Shown one piece after another: positions 1-6,682 of a stretch of 7,134 bases of DNA. Origin of the DNA: Lachnospiraceae bacterium (GTDB taxonomy: Bacteria > Bacillota > Clostridia > Lachnospirales > Lachnospiraceae). The notes below the pieces were generated by a model that saw only the letters and a list, made by a program, of their open reading frames with translations, made no database searches and had not been told where the DNA came from. The translations under genes and the position numbers were made by a program. Numbering within the stretch: position 1 is the first letter of the stretch; the number at the start of each line of letters is the position of its first letter. The stretch spans positions 1-7,134 of the forward strand of contig JAILFQ010000159.1 of the NCBI GenBank assembly GCA_024697505.1, in the 5' to 3' direction.

Positions 1-281
1 TAGGCGGGCGGAGGCTTATGTACTTGCCGCAGGTAACCTAAGTTAAGGCTTTGGGAGACTTAGTGGAAAAAATGGGCGAGCGAGGCTCACCACTCTCAGG
101 AAGCGGAAGAGTGTGACATTTCGATGAGCGTATTTAGAGTGAGACTTTGGGTAAGCTTAGGTTAGGAATAGGGCACTGCACCGGAGAATCGCACGGAGGC
201 GATTCTAGCGAACGTTGAAGCATGGATGCCGAATCGGAGCGACGGTGCACTCCAGTGCCCGGGCTCCTAACCTTAGCTTAC

Positions 282-402
282 CCTGTCGAACGGGTTAAGG
301 AGCGAATCGAATTGCATCCCCCTTCGCTTCCGTACTCTCTGCGACGGCAAGCTCGCCCTTTTTTTACACTTAGTCTCCACCTGCCGAACAGGTTAAGGAG
401 CG
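282..402. repeat. Two direct copies of a 23-nt hairpin motif
   Basis: Positions 282-304 and 380-402 are direct copies of a 23-nt motif, identical at 21 of 23 bases. Each copy has a small stem with a 5-nt loop ending in CGAA, followed by GGTTAAGGAGCG-type sequence. One of the two differences changes a T-A pair to a T-G wobble in the stem, so pairing is kept. Both copies lie in the right arm of the larger inverted repeat, and I see no clear counterpart in the left arm. Confidence 0.6.
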
Positions 403-406
403 CACC

Positions 407-441
407 AAAAAAGCGTGCGAAGCCTCCGCCTCACACGCTTT
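407..441 (-). terminator. Intrinsic terminator after hemW
   Basis: On the minus strand an 8-bp stem AAAGCGTG/CACGCTTT (441-434 with 417-410) ends in a run of six T residues (412-407). It begins only 11 nt after the hemW stop codon. The 16-nt loop contains the right outer arm (420-430) of the large inverted repeat, so terminator and repeat are nested. It should end the lepA-hemW transcript. Confidence 0.75.
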
Positions 442-452
442 CTGTTATTTTC

Positions 453-1649
453 TTATCTTCTTACAAATTCATCCGGCACAAACTCCACGAAAACCCTGTT
501 GCTTACATCTATTCCAAGGTCTGTAAGCGCCACCGTATCCCCTTCGTTTGTAATAAGGCCGTCTCTTTTCAGCTTTGCAAGCTTGTCTCCGTAAACAACT
601 TCTATAGGTTTACCAAATCTCGCCTTAAAAGCTTCCTTAGAGATTCCTTTCATCATTCTAAGGCCGAGTATCATGTACTCTTCCATCTGTTCCGCTTCCA
701 CAAGTCTTTCAATATCCGCTCTTGTGTCTTCTCCCGCAAGCGCCTTTGTTATGTACTCTTCCATATTTTCCACGTTGTGGTATCTGGCGTTGGTAAAAAG
801 GGAAGAAGCTCCAAGCCCGAAGCCCAGGTATTCGGTACCTGTCCAATAGGAAGAATTGTGTCTGCTTTCGAAACCCGGCTTGGCGTAATTGGAAATCTCG
901 TAACGTTCGTAGCCCTTGCTCTTCAGGAACTCTTTTGTATATGCATACATTTTTCTGTCTGTTTCCTCACCCGGTATTTCGTCCTTAAAAGGACCGTTTT
1001 CCGCATATTTCTCGTAAAAAGGAGTTCCTTCTTCCAGAATAAGACTGTATGAAGAAATATGGTCCGGACCAAGCTTTACAATCTCATTTAAAGTGTTTGC
1101 ATAAGAGCTTTCGGTCTGGCCGGGAAGTGCGGAAATAACATCCACACTTATGTTGTTAAAGCCTACTTCCCTTGCAATATTAAAGCCGTCCACAGTTTCC
1201 TTAAAAGTGTGGATCCTTCCTATTTTCTTAAGCTCCGCATCGTCTGCGGACTGTATTCCCATACTTAAACGGTTAAAACCGAATTCTTTATACTTGTAGA
1301 GTTTTTCCCTGGTAATTGTTCCGGGATTAACCTCTATTGTAATTTCCGCGTTTTCGTCCAGGGTAAAGGTCTGCCTGATCGTTTCCATAACCTTCTCCGT
1401 AAGGGGAGTTTCAAGAACCGAAGGTGTTCCACCGCCAAAATAAATTGTTTTTACAAGGTAGTCCGAAGTATACTGCCCCATATCCCTTATCTCTTTACAA
1501 AGAGCGGTAATATATCTTTCCTCTTCCTCCGGAGTTCCCGGAGCAGACAAAAAGTCGCAGTATCCGCACTTCTTTACGCAAAAAGGAATATGTACATATA
1601 TTCCGAGCGGCCTTGTCGGCAGTTCCTTTTTCTTCTTTTTAAAGAACAT
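453..1649 (-). CDS. hemW: HemW, radical SAM heme chaperone (formerly called HemN-like)
   Basis: A 398-residue protein of the radical SAM coproporphyrinogen-III-oxidase-like family. HemW members bind heme and hand it to respiratory or other hemoproteins; they lack the oxidase activity of true HemN. The iron-sulfur motif C-x3-C-x2-C is at C24, C28 and C31 after HIPF. GGGTPS, the SAM-contacting glycine motif, is at residues 72-77, HNSSYW at 264-269, and a HemN C-terminal domain follows from about 320. The length fits the family. A short lysine-rich stretch (residues 4-8) precedes the core. The ATG at 1649 is the only plausible start; its Shine-Dalgarno is weak (GGGGAAA about 11 nt upstream). The gene lies 51 nt downstream of lepA, the classical Firmicutes pair, so it is probably cotranscribed and ends at the terminator 441-407. 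Older annotations may call it coproporphyrinogen III oxidase; the CxxxCxxC spacing and lepA context favour HemW. Confidence 0.95.
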   Translation of the reverse strand: MFFKKKKKELPTRPLGIYVHIPFCVKKCGYCDFLSAPGTPEEEERYITALCKEIRDMGQYTSDYLVKTIYFGGGTPSVLETPLTEKVMETIRQTFTLDENAEITIEVNPGTITREKLYKYKEFGFNRLSMGIQSADDAELKKIGRIHTFKETVDGFNIAREVGFNNISVDVISALPGQTESSYANTLNEIVKLGPDHISSYSLILEEGTPFYEKYAENGPFKDEIPGEETDRKMYAYTKEFLKSKGYERYEISNYAKPGFESRHNSSYWTGTEYLGFGLGASSLFTNARYHNVENMEEYITKALAGEDTRADIERLVEAEQMEEYMILGLRMMKGISKEAFKARFGKPIEVVYGDKLAKLKRDGLITNEGDTVALTDLGIDVSNRVFVEFVPDEFVRR

Positions 1650-1700
1650 CTTTCCACAGCTTTCCCCGAGTTTTGCACACCTAAACCGGATTACTTTTTA

Positions 1701-3530
1701 TTACTCCTCGTCCAGCTTTAAAACGCTCATAAAGGCCTGCTGAGGTATTTCCACATTACCAACCTGCCTCATTCGCTTCTTTCCTTCTTTCTGCTTTTCA
1801 AGAAGTTTCTTCTTACGGGAAATATCTCCACCGTAACACTTTGCAAGTACGTCTTTTCTCATTGCACTGACGGTTTCTCTTGCAATTATCTTACCGCCGA
1901 TAGCTGCCTGTATAGGGATCTCGAAAAGATGTCTCGGAATCTCTTCCTTAAGCTTTTCGCACATCTTTCTGCCCCTTTCGTAAGCGGTATCCGCATGTAC
2001 TATAAAGGAAAGGGCATCCACTTCCTCATGATTTACCAGAATATCCAATTTTACAAGTTTGGAATTGGCATAGCCCTTAAGCTCGTAATCAAATGATGCA
2101 TAGCCCTTGGACTTTGACTTAAGTGCATCAAAGAAATCGTAAATTATCTCATTAAGAGGAAGTTCGTACTTTAACACCGCTCTTGTAGTTTCAAGATACT
2201 CCATGCCAAGATACAAGCCTCTTCTTTCCTGACAAAGCTTCATAATGGCACCAAGATATTCCGTTGTGACCATTATTTCCGCAGAAACCACAGGTTCTTC
2301 CATATGCTCTATTTCTGAAGGATCCGGCATGTTGGAAGGGTTTGTAATGTCTATTTCCTCACCGTTCGTCTTATAGATCTTATAAATAACACTCGGAGCG
2401 GTTGTAACAAGGTCCAGATTATACTCTCTTTCAAGTCTCTCCTGGATTATTTCCAAATGAAGAAGTCCAAGGAAACCGCATCTGAAGCCAAAGCCCAACG
2501 CTATGGATGTTTCCGGCTCATAGGTAAGAGCCGCATCGTTAAGCTGAAGTTTTTCAAGAGCATCTCTGAGGTCCGGATACTTGGCTCCGTCTGCAGGGTA
2601 AAGACCGCAGTAAACCATAGGGTTTACTTTTTTATACCCCGGAAGCGCCTTCTCGCAAGGTCTGTCCGCATCTGTAACGGTATCTCCCACACGTGTATCC
2701 TGTACATTTTTAAGGCTGGCGGTAATGTAGCCAACCGTTCCCGCAACAAGTTCGTCACAAGGAATAAAACGACCCGGTCCGAATATACCGACTTCAACAA
2801 CATCCGCTGTTGCTCCCGTTGCCATCATTTTAATCTTTGTGCCCCTTGTAACCTTTCCGTCCATTACGCGGCAAAAAATGATAACGCCTTTGTAAGAGTC
2901 GTATTTTGAGTCGAAAATGAGGGCGGAAAGCGGTGAATTTTCATCTCCGGACGGAGCAGGAATTTTTGTAACTATCTGCTCAAGTACTTCCTCTATGTTA
3001 AGACCGTTTTTGGCTGAAATAAGAGGAGCATCCTCTGCTTCTATTCCTATTACATCTTCAATTTCCTTTTTAACTCTTTCAGGTTCCGCACTTGGCAGGT
3101 CTATTTTGTTGATGACCGGCATTATTTCCAGGTTGTGGTCTATGGCAAGATATACATTTGCAAGAGTCTGTGCCTCTACACCCTGGGCAGCATCCACAAC
3201 AAGGATCGCTCCTTCACAGGCGGCAAGGCTTCTGGAAACCTCGTAGTTAAAGTCTACATGGCCGGGAGTGTCTATAAGATTAAAAATGTACTCCTTGCCG
3301 TCTTTTGCCTTGTAAATCGTACGAACCGTCTGAGCCTTAATGGTTATTCCTCTTTCTCTTTCAAGATCCATATTGTCCAGTACCTGAGCCTGCATCTCTC
3401 TTTGAGTAAGAAGTCCGGTTTTTTCTATTATTCTGTCCGCAAGAGTGGATTTTCCATGGTCTATATGGGCAATAATACAGAAATTCCTTATCCTGCTGCG
3501 ATCTATTCCTTCATTTACGTTGTTTTCCAA
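1701..3530 (-). CDS. lepA: LepA / elongation factor 4, ribosome-bound translational GTPase
   Basis: A full-length 609-residue LepA (EF4). The family are ribosome-dependent GTPases shaped like EF-G without domain IV, implicated in back-translocation and in 30S subunit biogenesis or initiation. G-domain motifs are complete: P-loop AHIDHGKST at 21-29, RERGITI at 58-64, DTPGH at 87-91, NKID at 141-144 and SAK at 172-174. The C-terminal LepA-specific domain ends with a lysine/arginine-rich stretch around 575-592 that contacts tRNA in known homologues. The start is TTG at 3530, chosen because GGAGG (3542-3538) lies 7 nt upstream and no ATG is available nearby. A consensus promoter sits at 3610-3582. 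hemW follows 51 nt downstream and is likely in the same transcript. Nothing in the sequence suggests damage. Confidence 0.97.
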   Translation of the reverse strand: MENNVNEGIDRSRIRNFCIIAHIDHGKSTLADRIIEKTGLLTQREMQAQVLDNMDLERERGITIKAQTVRTIYKAKDGKEYIFNLIDTPGHVDFNYEVSRSLAACEGAILVVDAAQGVEAQTLANVYLAIDHNLEIMPVINKIDLPSAEPERVKKEIEDVIGIEAEDAPLISAKNGLNIEEVLEQIVTKIPAPSGDENSPLSALIFDSKYDSYKGVIIFCRVMDGKVTRGTKIKMMATGATADVVEVGIFGPGRFIPCDELVAGTVGYITASLKNVQDTRVGDTVTDADRPCEKALPGYKKVNPMVYCGLYPADGAKYPDLRDALEKLQLNDAALTYEPETSIALGFGFRCGFLGLLHLEIIQERLEREYNLDLVTTAPSVIYKIYKTNGEEIDITNPSNMPDPSEIEHMEEPVVSAEIMVTTEYLGAIMKLCQERRGLYLGMEYLETTRAVLKYELPLNEIIYDFFDALKSKSKGYASFDYELKGYANSKLVKLDILVNHEEVDALSFIVHADTAYERGRKMCEKLKEEIPRHLFEIPIQAAIGGKIIARETVSAMRKDVLAKCYGGDISRKKKLLEKQKEGKKRMRQVGNVEIPQQAFMSVLKLDEE

Positions 3531-3537
3531 CTTAAAA

Positions 3538-3557
3538 CCTCCGGTGGGTTACCCCAC
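3538..3557 (-). promoter_or_regulatory. lepA Shine-Dalgarno with abutting 5' UTR hairpin
   Basis: In the lepA leader a perfect 5-bp stem (GTGGG/CCCAC, 3557-3553 with 3548-3544, 4-nt loop) ends two bases before the GGAGG ribosome binding site (3542-3538). The strong site decides the TTG start at 3530. The hairpin leaves the site exposed, so it might stabilise the 5' end or modulate initiation; any regulatory role is inference. Confidence 0.55.
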
Positions 3558-3581
3558 TTTTTCTCATAATTTTTCAGTAAA

Positions 3582-3610
3582 ATACTACCTTAAACCCGTT
3601 TCTCTGTCAA
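3582..3610 (-). promoter_or_regulatory. Sigma-A promoter of lepA-hemW
   Basis: On the minus strand TTGACA (3610-3605) is followed by a 17-nt spacer and TAGTAT (3587-3582). The -35 is a perfect consensus match and the -10 differs at one position. Transcription would start near 3575, giving a leader of about 45 nt. The promoter lies just 23 nt beyond the stop codon of the small upstream gene, so lepA has its own constitutive-looking promoter. Confidence 0.85.
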
Positions 3611-3633
3611 GAAAACAAAAATATTGCCAAAAG

Positions 3634-3936
3634 TTACGCAAGTAGAAGCCATATGCCATCATTCGCGTTATATAGGAGGTTTATTGTTCTTTGCTCATTG
3701 AAAACCGTTATTTTACACTCAAATTTCTTCATATAGGATGTAACATCCACCCCGCTCGGCAGCCTGTAGCCATCCGTAAACGGGTTCATTTCCCGGTAAG
3801 AGTGGATGGTATAGATCTGCCTAAGACCGTCATCATCCGTAAAACGTATGCGAAGGGGAATGATCCCGCCGTCTGTTTTGTGCTGACAAATAACATCTGT
3901 CGGAATGTTGCGCTTTGTTGCGATCACCTCCACCAC
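3634..3936 (-). CDS. Small SOS-controlled protein of unknown function
   Basis: A 100-residue soluble protein with no signal peptide or membrane segment. The opening VEVIA and the later PLRIRF-TDDDG stretch (about residues 27-37) remind me of small (~80-100 residue) Firmicutes proteins often found beside Y-family DNA polymerase genes. That is recall, not a search result. The function is unknown; a small beta-rich fold is plausible from alternating hydrophobics. The start is uncertain. GTG at 3936 and GTG at 3933 are both in frame, with AAAGGA immediately upstream; the next in-frame codon upstream is TGA, so the gene cannot begin much earlier. A strong promoter with a LexA box lies about 60 bases upstream, which argues that it is a real gene and part of the DNA-damage response. 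No polymerase or lexA gene is adjacent; instead lepA follows, with no visible terminator between. Confidence 0.7.
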   Translation of the reverse strand: MVEVIATKRNIPTDVICQHKTDGGIIPLRIRFTDDDGLRQIYTIHSYREMNPFTDGYRLPSGVDVTSYMKKFECKITVFNEQRTINLLYNANDGIWLLLA

Positions 3937-3993
3937 TTCCTTTCATATAAAGCAGATATTTGCAATCTATCCTTCAGCTTTGTCCCGGATTTT

Positions 3994-4022
3994 ATTATAG
4001 AACGCATGTTCGATTTTGTAAA
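3994..4022 (-). promoter_or_regulatory. Sigma-A promoter of the small SOS gene
   Basis: On the minus strand TTTACA (4022-4017), a 17-nt spacer and a perfect TATAAT (3999-3994) form a near-consensus promoter pointing at the small gene. The start site would be near 3987, about 50 nt before the GTG start. The spacer contains the LexA-type box at 4012-3999, so repressor binding would block polymerase directly. Confidence 0.85.
3999..4012 (-). promoter_or_regulatory. LexA (SOS) box
   Basis: The minus strand reads CGAACATGCGTTCT. The Gram-positive LexA consensus is CGAAC-N4-GTTCG; this site matches both five-base halves except the last base (T for G). It occupies the promoter spacer and touches the first base of the -10. 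A further half-site, ATGTTCG on the minus strand, lies at 4030-4024 and forms an outward inverted repeat with the box, possibly a second weak contact. Confidence 0.85.
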
Positions 4023-4087
4023 CCGAACATAAGATTAAAATTTTTCAAATCGAAAAAAAAGACAACTTCAAATCCCCCATTTTTAAG

Positions 4088-4131
4088 CAAAAAAAGGACC
4101 GTAAAAGCCTTATTTTAAAGCTTTTACGGTC
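4088..4131 (-). terminator. Strong intrinsic terminator of the lipoprotein transcript
   Basis: A perfect 12-bp stem (4131-4120 with 4108-4097, loop 11 nt) is followed on the minus strand by CCTTTTTTTGC, a seven-T run. It ends transcripts coming from the lipoprotein gene and isolates the SOS gene promoter just downstream. No matching T run exists on the other side, so it is one-directional. Confidence 0.9.
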
Positions 4132-4146
4132 TCTATCCGAACCGGC

Positions 4147-4200
4147 AGCGGGTTAGCCGCGGCAGCTGTTCCAAATCAGTCCGCCGCTTAACCCCGGCGG
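4147..4200 (-). other. GC-rich structured 3' UTR of the lipoprotein gene
   Basis: Between the lipoprotein stop (4222) and its terminator lies a GC-rich patch unlike its surroundings. Hairpins visible are CCGCCG/CGGCGG (4181-4186 with 4195-4200, 8-nt loop) and GCGG/CCGC (4149-4152 with 4157-4160). The two halves, 4147-4165 and 4181-4198, are also partly complementary to each other, so alternative folds are possible. It could be a 3'-UTR structure protecting the message, a small RNA or a remnant repeat; I cannot assign it. Confidence 0.45.
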
Positions 4201-4221
4201 TCTCTTCATCCCGGTATGATC

Positions 4222-4989
4222 TTATTCCGTAAGATCCGTAATATTTTCCGAATCCTTAAGTTTTGGAATCTTAACATCATTTCCGCTTGCAAATGATGTT
4301 ACTTCATACTTGATATTTTTTACTTCGTCCTCAAGTTTTGCTTTTCCTTCAATAAGAGTGGTAAATCCGTACTCATTGTCTACACAAAGGTTCAAAGTGT
4401 ATCCCGCATCTATGCCGAAATCCACGCTGTAGTAGCTACACTTTCTTCCCGCAACCGTTTTTTCGCCTTCCTTCTTAAGAAGCCCGTCGTAGAGATTTCC
4501 GAAATACAGCCAATAGGAAATGCTGTACTCGTACATATAAGCCATGGAAATGGCGCTTTCCTCGGAAAGCTTGTAAACAGCTGTGTAACCGTCGTCTTCC
4601 GTATAATTGTAGTAAATGTAGCTGTCGCCGTCCTTTTTTAAAGCGTAGCCTGCACCGTCCATAACTCCCCAGCTTACGCCGTCTTTGGAACCAAATGTGC
4701 AGGTAGTCTTAACATCACCTGCCGTATTCACAAATGATACTTCAAATCCATCGGTTTTTGAAAGATCATCTATCTTTTTCTCGGATTCATCCTGGGTAAT
4801 GGTCAGTTTATTGTCCGGAACCTCTTCCACAACCTTCGGACTTATTTCCGGTGTCGGTGTTCCCGTAACATCCTTTTTAACCTCCGTACCGTTTTCTTTG
4901 TTTTTATCGCTTCCAAAGCCCGCACATCCGGTAAAAAGGCAGATGGCTGCAATTACTGCCGTCAATCCGAAATATATTCTTTTTCGCAT
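4222..4989 (-). CDS. Secreted lipoprotein, LolA-like/DUF4412-like fold suspected
   Basis: A 255-residue lipoprotein. The signal peptide has a basic head (residues 2-4), a hydrophobic core (5-19) and a lipobox ending FTGC, so C22 should be lipidated and anchor the protein to the outer face of the membrane. Residues 23-60 form a charged, Pro/Thr-rich linker. From about 62 to 245 lies a beta-rich domain with many Tyr and Gly; the stretch V179-A-G-R-K-C184 followed by alternating strands recalls LolA/LolB-like or DUF4412 proteins, but this is a resemblance only. Cysteines at 97, 184 and 202 are exported. The start is the ATG at 4989, with GGGAGG 6 nt upstream; an in-frame TTG further upstream (5013) has no ribosome binding site. 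It lies 80 nt after the cvfB-like gene and ends at the terminator 4131-4088. Substrate and role are unknown. Confidence 0.85.
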   Translation of the reverse strand: MRKRIYFGLTAVIAAICLFTGCAGFGSDKNKENGTEVKKDVTGTPTPEISPKVVEEVPDNKLTITQDESEKKIDDLSKTDGFEVSFVNTAGDVKTTCTFGSKDGVSWGVMDGAGYALKKDGDSYIYYNYTEDDGYTAVYKLSEESAISMAYMYEYSISYWLYFGNLYDGLLKKEGEKTVAGRKCSYYSVDFGIDAGYTLNLCVDNEYGFTTLIEGKAKLEDEVKNIKYEVTSFASGNDVKIPKLKDSENITDLTE

Positions 4990-5023
4990 AATCTCCCTCC
5001 CATAAAAAATCAAGGATATTCGT

Positions 5024-5046
5024 CTCCTGCAGCCTAAAAGCAGGAG
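5024..5046 (-). other. Hairpin between the cvfB-like gene and the lipoprotein gene
   Basis: A perfect 7-bp stem (CTCCTGC at 5024-5030 with GCAGGAG at 5040-5046, 9-nt loop) lies in the 80-nt gap. On the minus strand it lacks a following T run, so it is not a convincing terminator for the upstream gene. On the plus strand only four Ts follow, and no plus-strand gene needs one. It may be an mRNA processing or stability element separating the two cistrons. Confidence 0.4.
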
Positions 5047-5069
5047 TTTTCCCGTATTCTTACAAGCCG

Positions 5070-5960
5070 CTACTCTTCTGTCTTTGAAATTCCATCATCC
5101 TCTATAATGATCTTTCCTTCTTTTTGAAGATGGCCTATTGCCCTTTTAAATGCGTTCTTGCTAAGTCCGAACTTGCTCTTTATAAGTTCCGGAGAAGTCT
5201 TGTCATGGTAAGGAAGGAAGCCTCCCGCCTTGATCAAAGCGTTGTATATAAGTTCTCCGTCCGGATCGAGAGTAAGATAAGACTTTTCGCGAAGAGCCAG
5301 AGAAAGTCTTCCATCCGGCATAACCTTTGTAACCCGCGCGGTAATTTTGTCTCCCGCTTTTATGTCTCCGTAAAGTTCCTTCTTAGGAATAAGAGCAGAA
5401 TACATATCGTCCACTGCAACATAGGCGCCAAAAGCATCTATTATTTCGTACACAAGGCCCTGCACATTATCCTCACACTTGTAAGGTGCACCGCTCTTAA
5501 GAAAATGATACACCTTCATTGTAGCACAAAGTCGTGAAGATTTATCTATATAAAGAGAAACGAGGGCGGTATCTCCTTTTGCAACACGATAAGTCTGCTG
5601 CTTAAAAGGAAGAAACAGATCTTTTAAAAGCCCCCAGTCCAAAAAAGCACCAATATCCGTTACATCCTTAACCGTAAGCCTTGCAACCGTTCCCATGGTA
5701 ACCTTTGGTTCTATTGTTGTGGCGATCGGTCTGTCCTCGGAATCTTTGTAAACAAAGACTTTCAAAAGGTCTCCCTCTTTTGCGTCGCCTGCTTCTTTTC
5801 TTGGAACAAGCACTCTTGCCGCCTCTACTATTTCATTTTCCGCAGGCTTTGTCTCCGGTACCGGATTTGTTCCGGCAGGCACTCCCTCTTCGGAAACAAA
5901 CACACCTATCTCTGCCTTCTTAACCACCTTAAGGGTCTGGGTTTTACCAAGTAATATCAT
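5070..5960 (-). CDS. cvfB: CvfB-like S1-domain RNA-binding protein
   Basis: A 296-residue cytoplasmic protein of the CvfB/YitL family, which in staphylococci and streptococci binds RNA and affects virulence gene expression. Layout: an N-terminal S1-like barrel (about 1-85), a second S1-like domain (88-150, with the GTVARLTVKDVTDIGAFLDWG stretch split by typical S1 strands), a third S1 domain (165-225, QGLVYEIIDAFGAYVAV) and a C-terminal winged helix (about 232-290). The total length matches the ~300-residue family. Residues 25-47 form a Pro/Glu-rich insertion inside the first barrel that I do not expect in the family core. The ATG at 5960 has AGGAG 8 nt upstream and overlaps the thioesterase stop as ATGA, implying translational coupling. 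The symbol follows the family; a role in virulence is not implied here. Confidence 0.9.
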   Translation of the reverse strand: MILLGKTQTLKVVKKAEIGVFVSEEGVPAGTNPVPETKPAENEIVEAARVLVPRKEAGDAKEGDLLKVFVYKDSEDRPIATTIEPKVTMGTVARLTVKDVTDIGAFLDWGLLKDLFLPFKQQTYRVAKGDTALVSLYIDKSSRLCATMKVYHFLKSGAPYKCEDNVQGLVYEIIDAFGAYVAVDDMYSALIPKKELYGDIKAGDKITARVTKVMPDGRLSLALREKSYLTLDPDGELIYNALIKAGGFLPYHDKTSPELIKSKFGLSKNAFKRAIGHLQKEGKIIIEDDGISKTEE

Positions 5961-6682
5961 TTTAAACTCTCCTGTTTCTTAAAAAACTTAACTGTTGTGT
6001 AAACACTGCCCTCCGAAGAAGTAAGTGCAACGGTATATGATGTTTCGTCCGAGGCAACCTTTGGTATAACTGTGTCCCCGAGAAAAGCCATCTTTTTATA
6101 TTCTGCCATGAAGCCGCCCACCTCAAAGCCGTCCGGCAGATAATCCATCGCCATTCTTATATACTGGCCGTTATTTACATGCTTATTGCAGTCTAAAGCT
6201 GCGTAGTCCACCGTAAAAGCGGATTTTTCAACCATTCCTTCCGGCAGAGGGATCTTTCTTCCCATTTCCTCCATTTCAAGAGGAGGTTCCATTTCGTAAC
6301 CGGCTGTGTTTTCCGGAAGAATTTTTGCGGGTACAAATGTTTTGTCGTCCGCATAACACCAGATAGAGTTTGCATAAGCGAGCATTTCTCCCGTTTTTGC
6401 CTCTTTCAGGGTGAAAATACGCTTTCCGTACATTCCTTTGAATTCATAAGGCCATGTTCCTATCTCAACTTCTTCACCGAAGCCCGGAAGGCGGTTGATC
6501 TTTACCTGCCAGGAGATCATAAGCCAAACTCTGTTTACGCTGTTTAAATAGGAAAAGCCCAGTCCCACATCTTCCGAGTGGAAGGTTGAGCAATCCTGAA
6601 AATAGTTGATAAGGGAATTTACAGTGAGTATCTTGTTAACGTCTACCTCACTGAACCTGACTTTGGTTGTGAATGAATACAT
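5957..6682 (-). CDS. Acyl-ACP thioesterase (double hot-dog, plant FatA/FatB-like)
   Basis: A 241-residue enzyme that hydrolyses acyl-ACP to release free fatty acids, ending chain extension in the cytoplasmic fatty acid synthesis pathway. Two hot-dog repeats are visible: residues 1-130 open with MYSF..VRFSEVD and contain INYFQDCSTFHSED, and 150-236 form the second. The catalytic motif D164-x-N166-x-H168-V-N-N matches the plant FatB Asp-Asn-His set, and E194 in AEYKKMAFLGD matches the fourth (Glu) residue. The chain-length preference cannot be read from the sequence. The start is the ATG at 6682, supported by GGAGG 8 nt upstream. An in-frame ATG at 6718 has no ribosome binding site, falls inside a palindrome, and would add 12 residues not expected in homologues. 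The gene overlaps the cvfB-like gene by 4 nt. Confidence 0.93.
   Translation of the reverse strand: MYSFTTKVRFSEVDVNKILTVNSLINYFQDCSTFHSEDVGLGFSYLNSVNRVWLMISWQVKINRLPGFGEEVEIGTWPYEFKGMYGKRIFTLKEAKTGEMLAYANSIWCYADDKTFVPAKILPENTAGYEMEPPLEMEEMGRKIPLPEGMVEKSAFTVDYAALDCNKHVNNGQYIRMAMDYLPDGFEVGGFMAEYKKMAFLGDTVIPKVASDETSYTVALTSSEGSVYTTVKFFKKQESLK

Larger units (their letters stand above)
1..441. repeat. Long imperfect inverted repeat / structured intergenic element
   Basis: This stretch after hemW holds no convincing gene. It is an ordered imperfect palindrome. Positions 7-17 are the exact reverse complement of 420-430 (11 bp). Positions 55-81 match the reverse complement of 351-377 at 24 of 27 bases, and 149-167 match 265-283 at 18 of 19. 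Further pairs are 171-177 with 254-260 and 177-182 with 244-249. The centre is a perfect 8-bp hairpin, 185-192 with 199-206, with a 6-nt loop. Short blocks 99-105/325-331 and 120-125/306-311 pair in the same order, and the 82-148 and 284-350 gaps are both 67 nt. The left arm may continue past the window edge. It could be a mobile palindromic repeat or a large folded RNA; I do not recognise a named family. Confidence 0.75.

Noticed and set aside
1..441. Insertion sequence or CRISPR array in the left 440 bases
   Set aside because: There is no transposase reading frame, no terminal repeat with target duplication that can be seen, and no regularly spaced direct repeats; the symmetry is an inverted repeat.
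222..1052. 276-codon plus-strand open frame
   Set aside because: It runs antisense to hemW and through the inverted repeat. The predicted protein is Phe/Arg/Ser-rich without family features, while the opposite strand encodes a clear HemW.
2457..3645. Several plus-strand frames opposite lepA and its leader
   Set aside because: They are shadows of the lepA coding strand, with no ribosome binding sites or recognisable domains.
3691..4032. 113-codon plus-strand frame covering the SOS gene and its promoter
   Set aside because: It crosses the strong minus-strand promoter and LexA box and has no ribosome binding site; the minus-strand gene explains the region better.
4990..5013. TTG start at 5013 for the lipoprotein
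   Set aside because: No ribosome binding site precedes it, and it would add 8 residues before a normal signal peptide. The ATG at 4989 has GGGAGG at 6 nt spacing.
5024..5046. Intrinsic terminator after the cvfB-like gene
   Set aside because: The hairpin lacks a T run on the minus strand, so I record it only as a hairpin.
6193..6375. 60-codon minus-strand frame within the thioesterase gene
   Set aside because: It overlaps the thioesterase gene out of frame and has no independent support.
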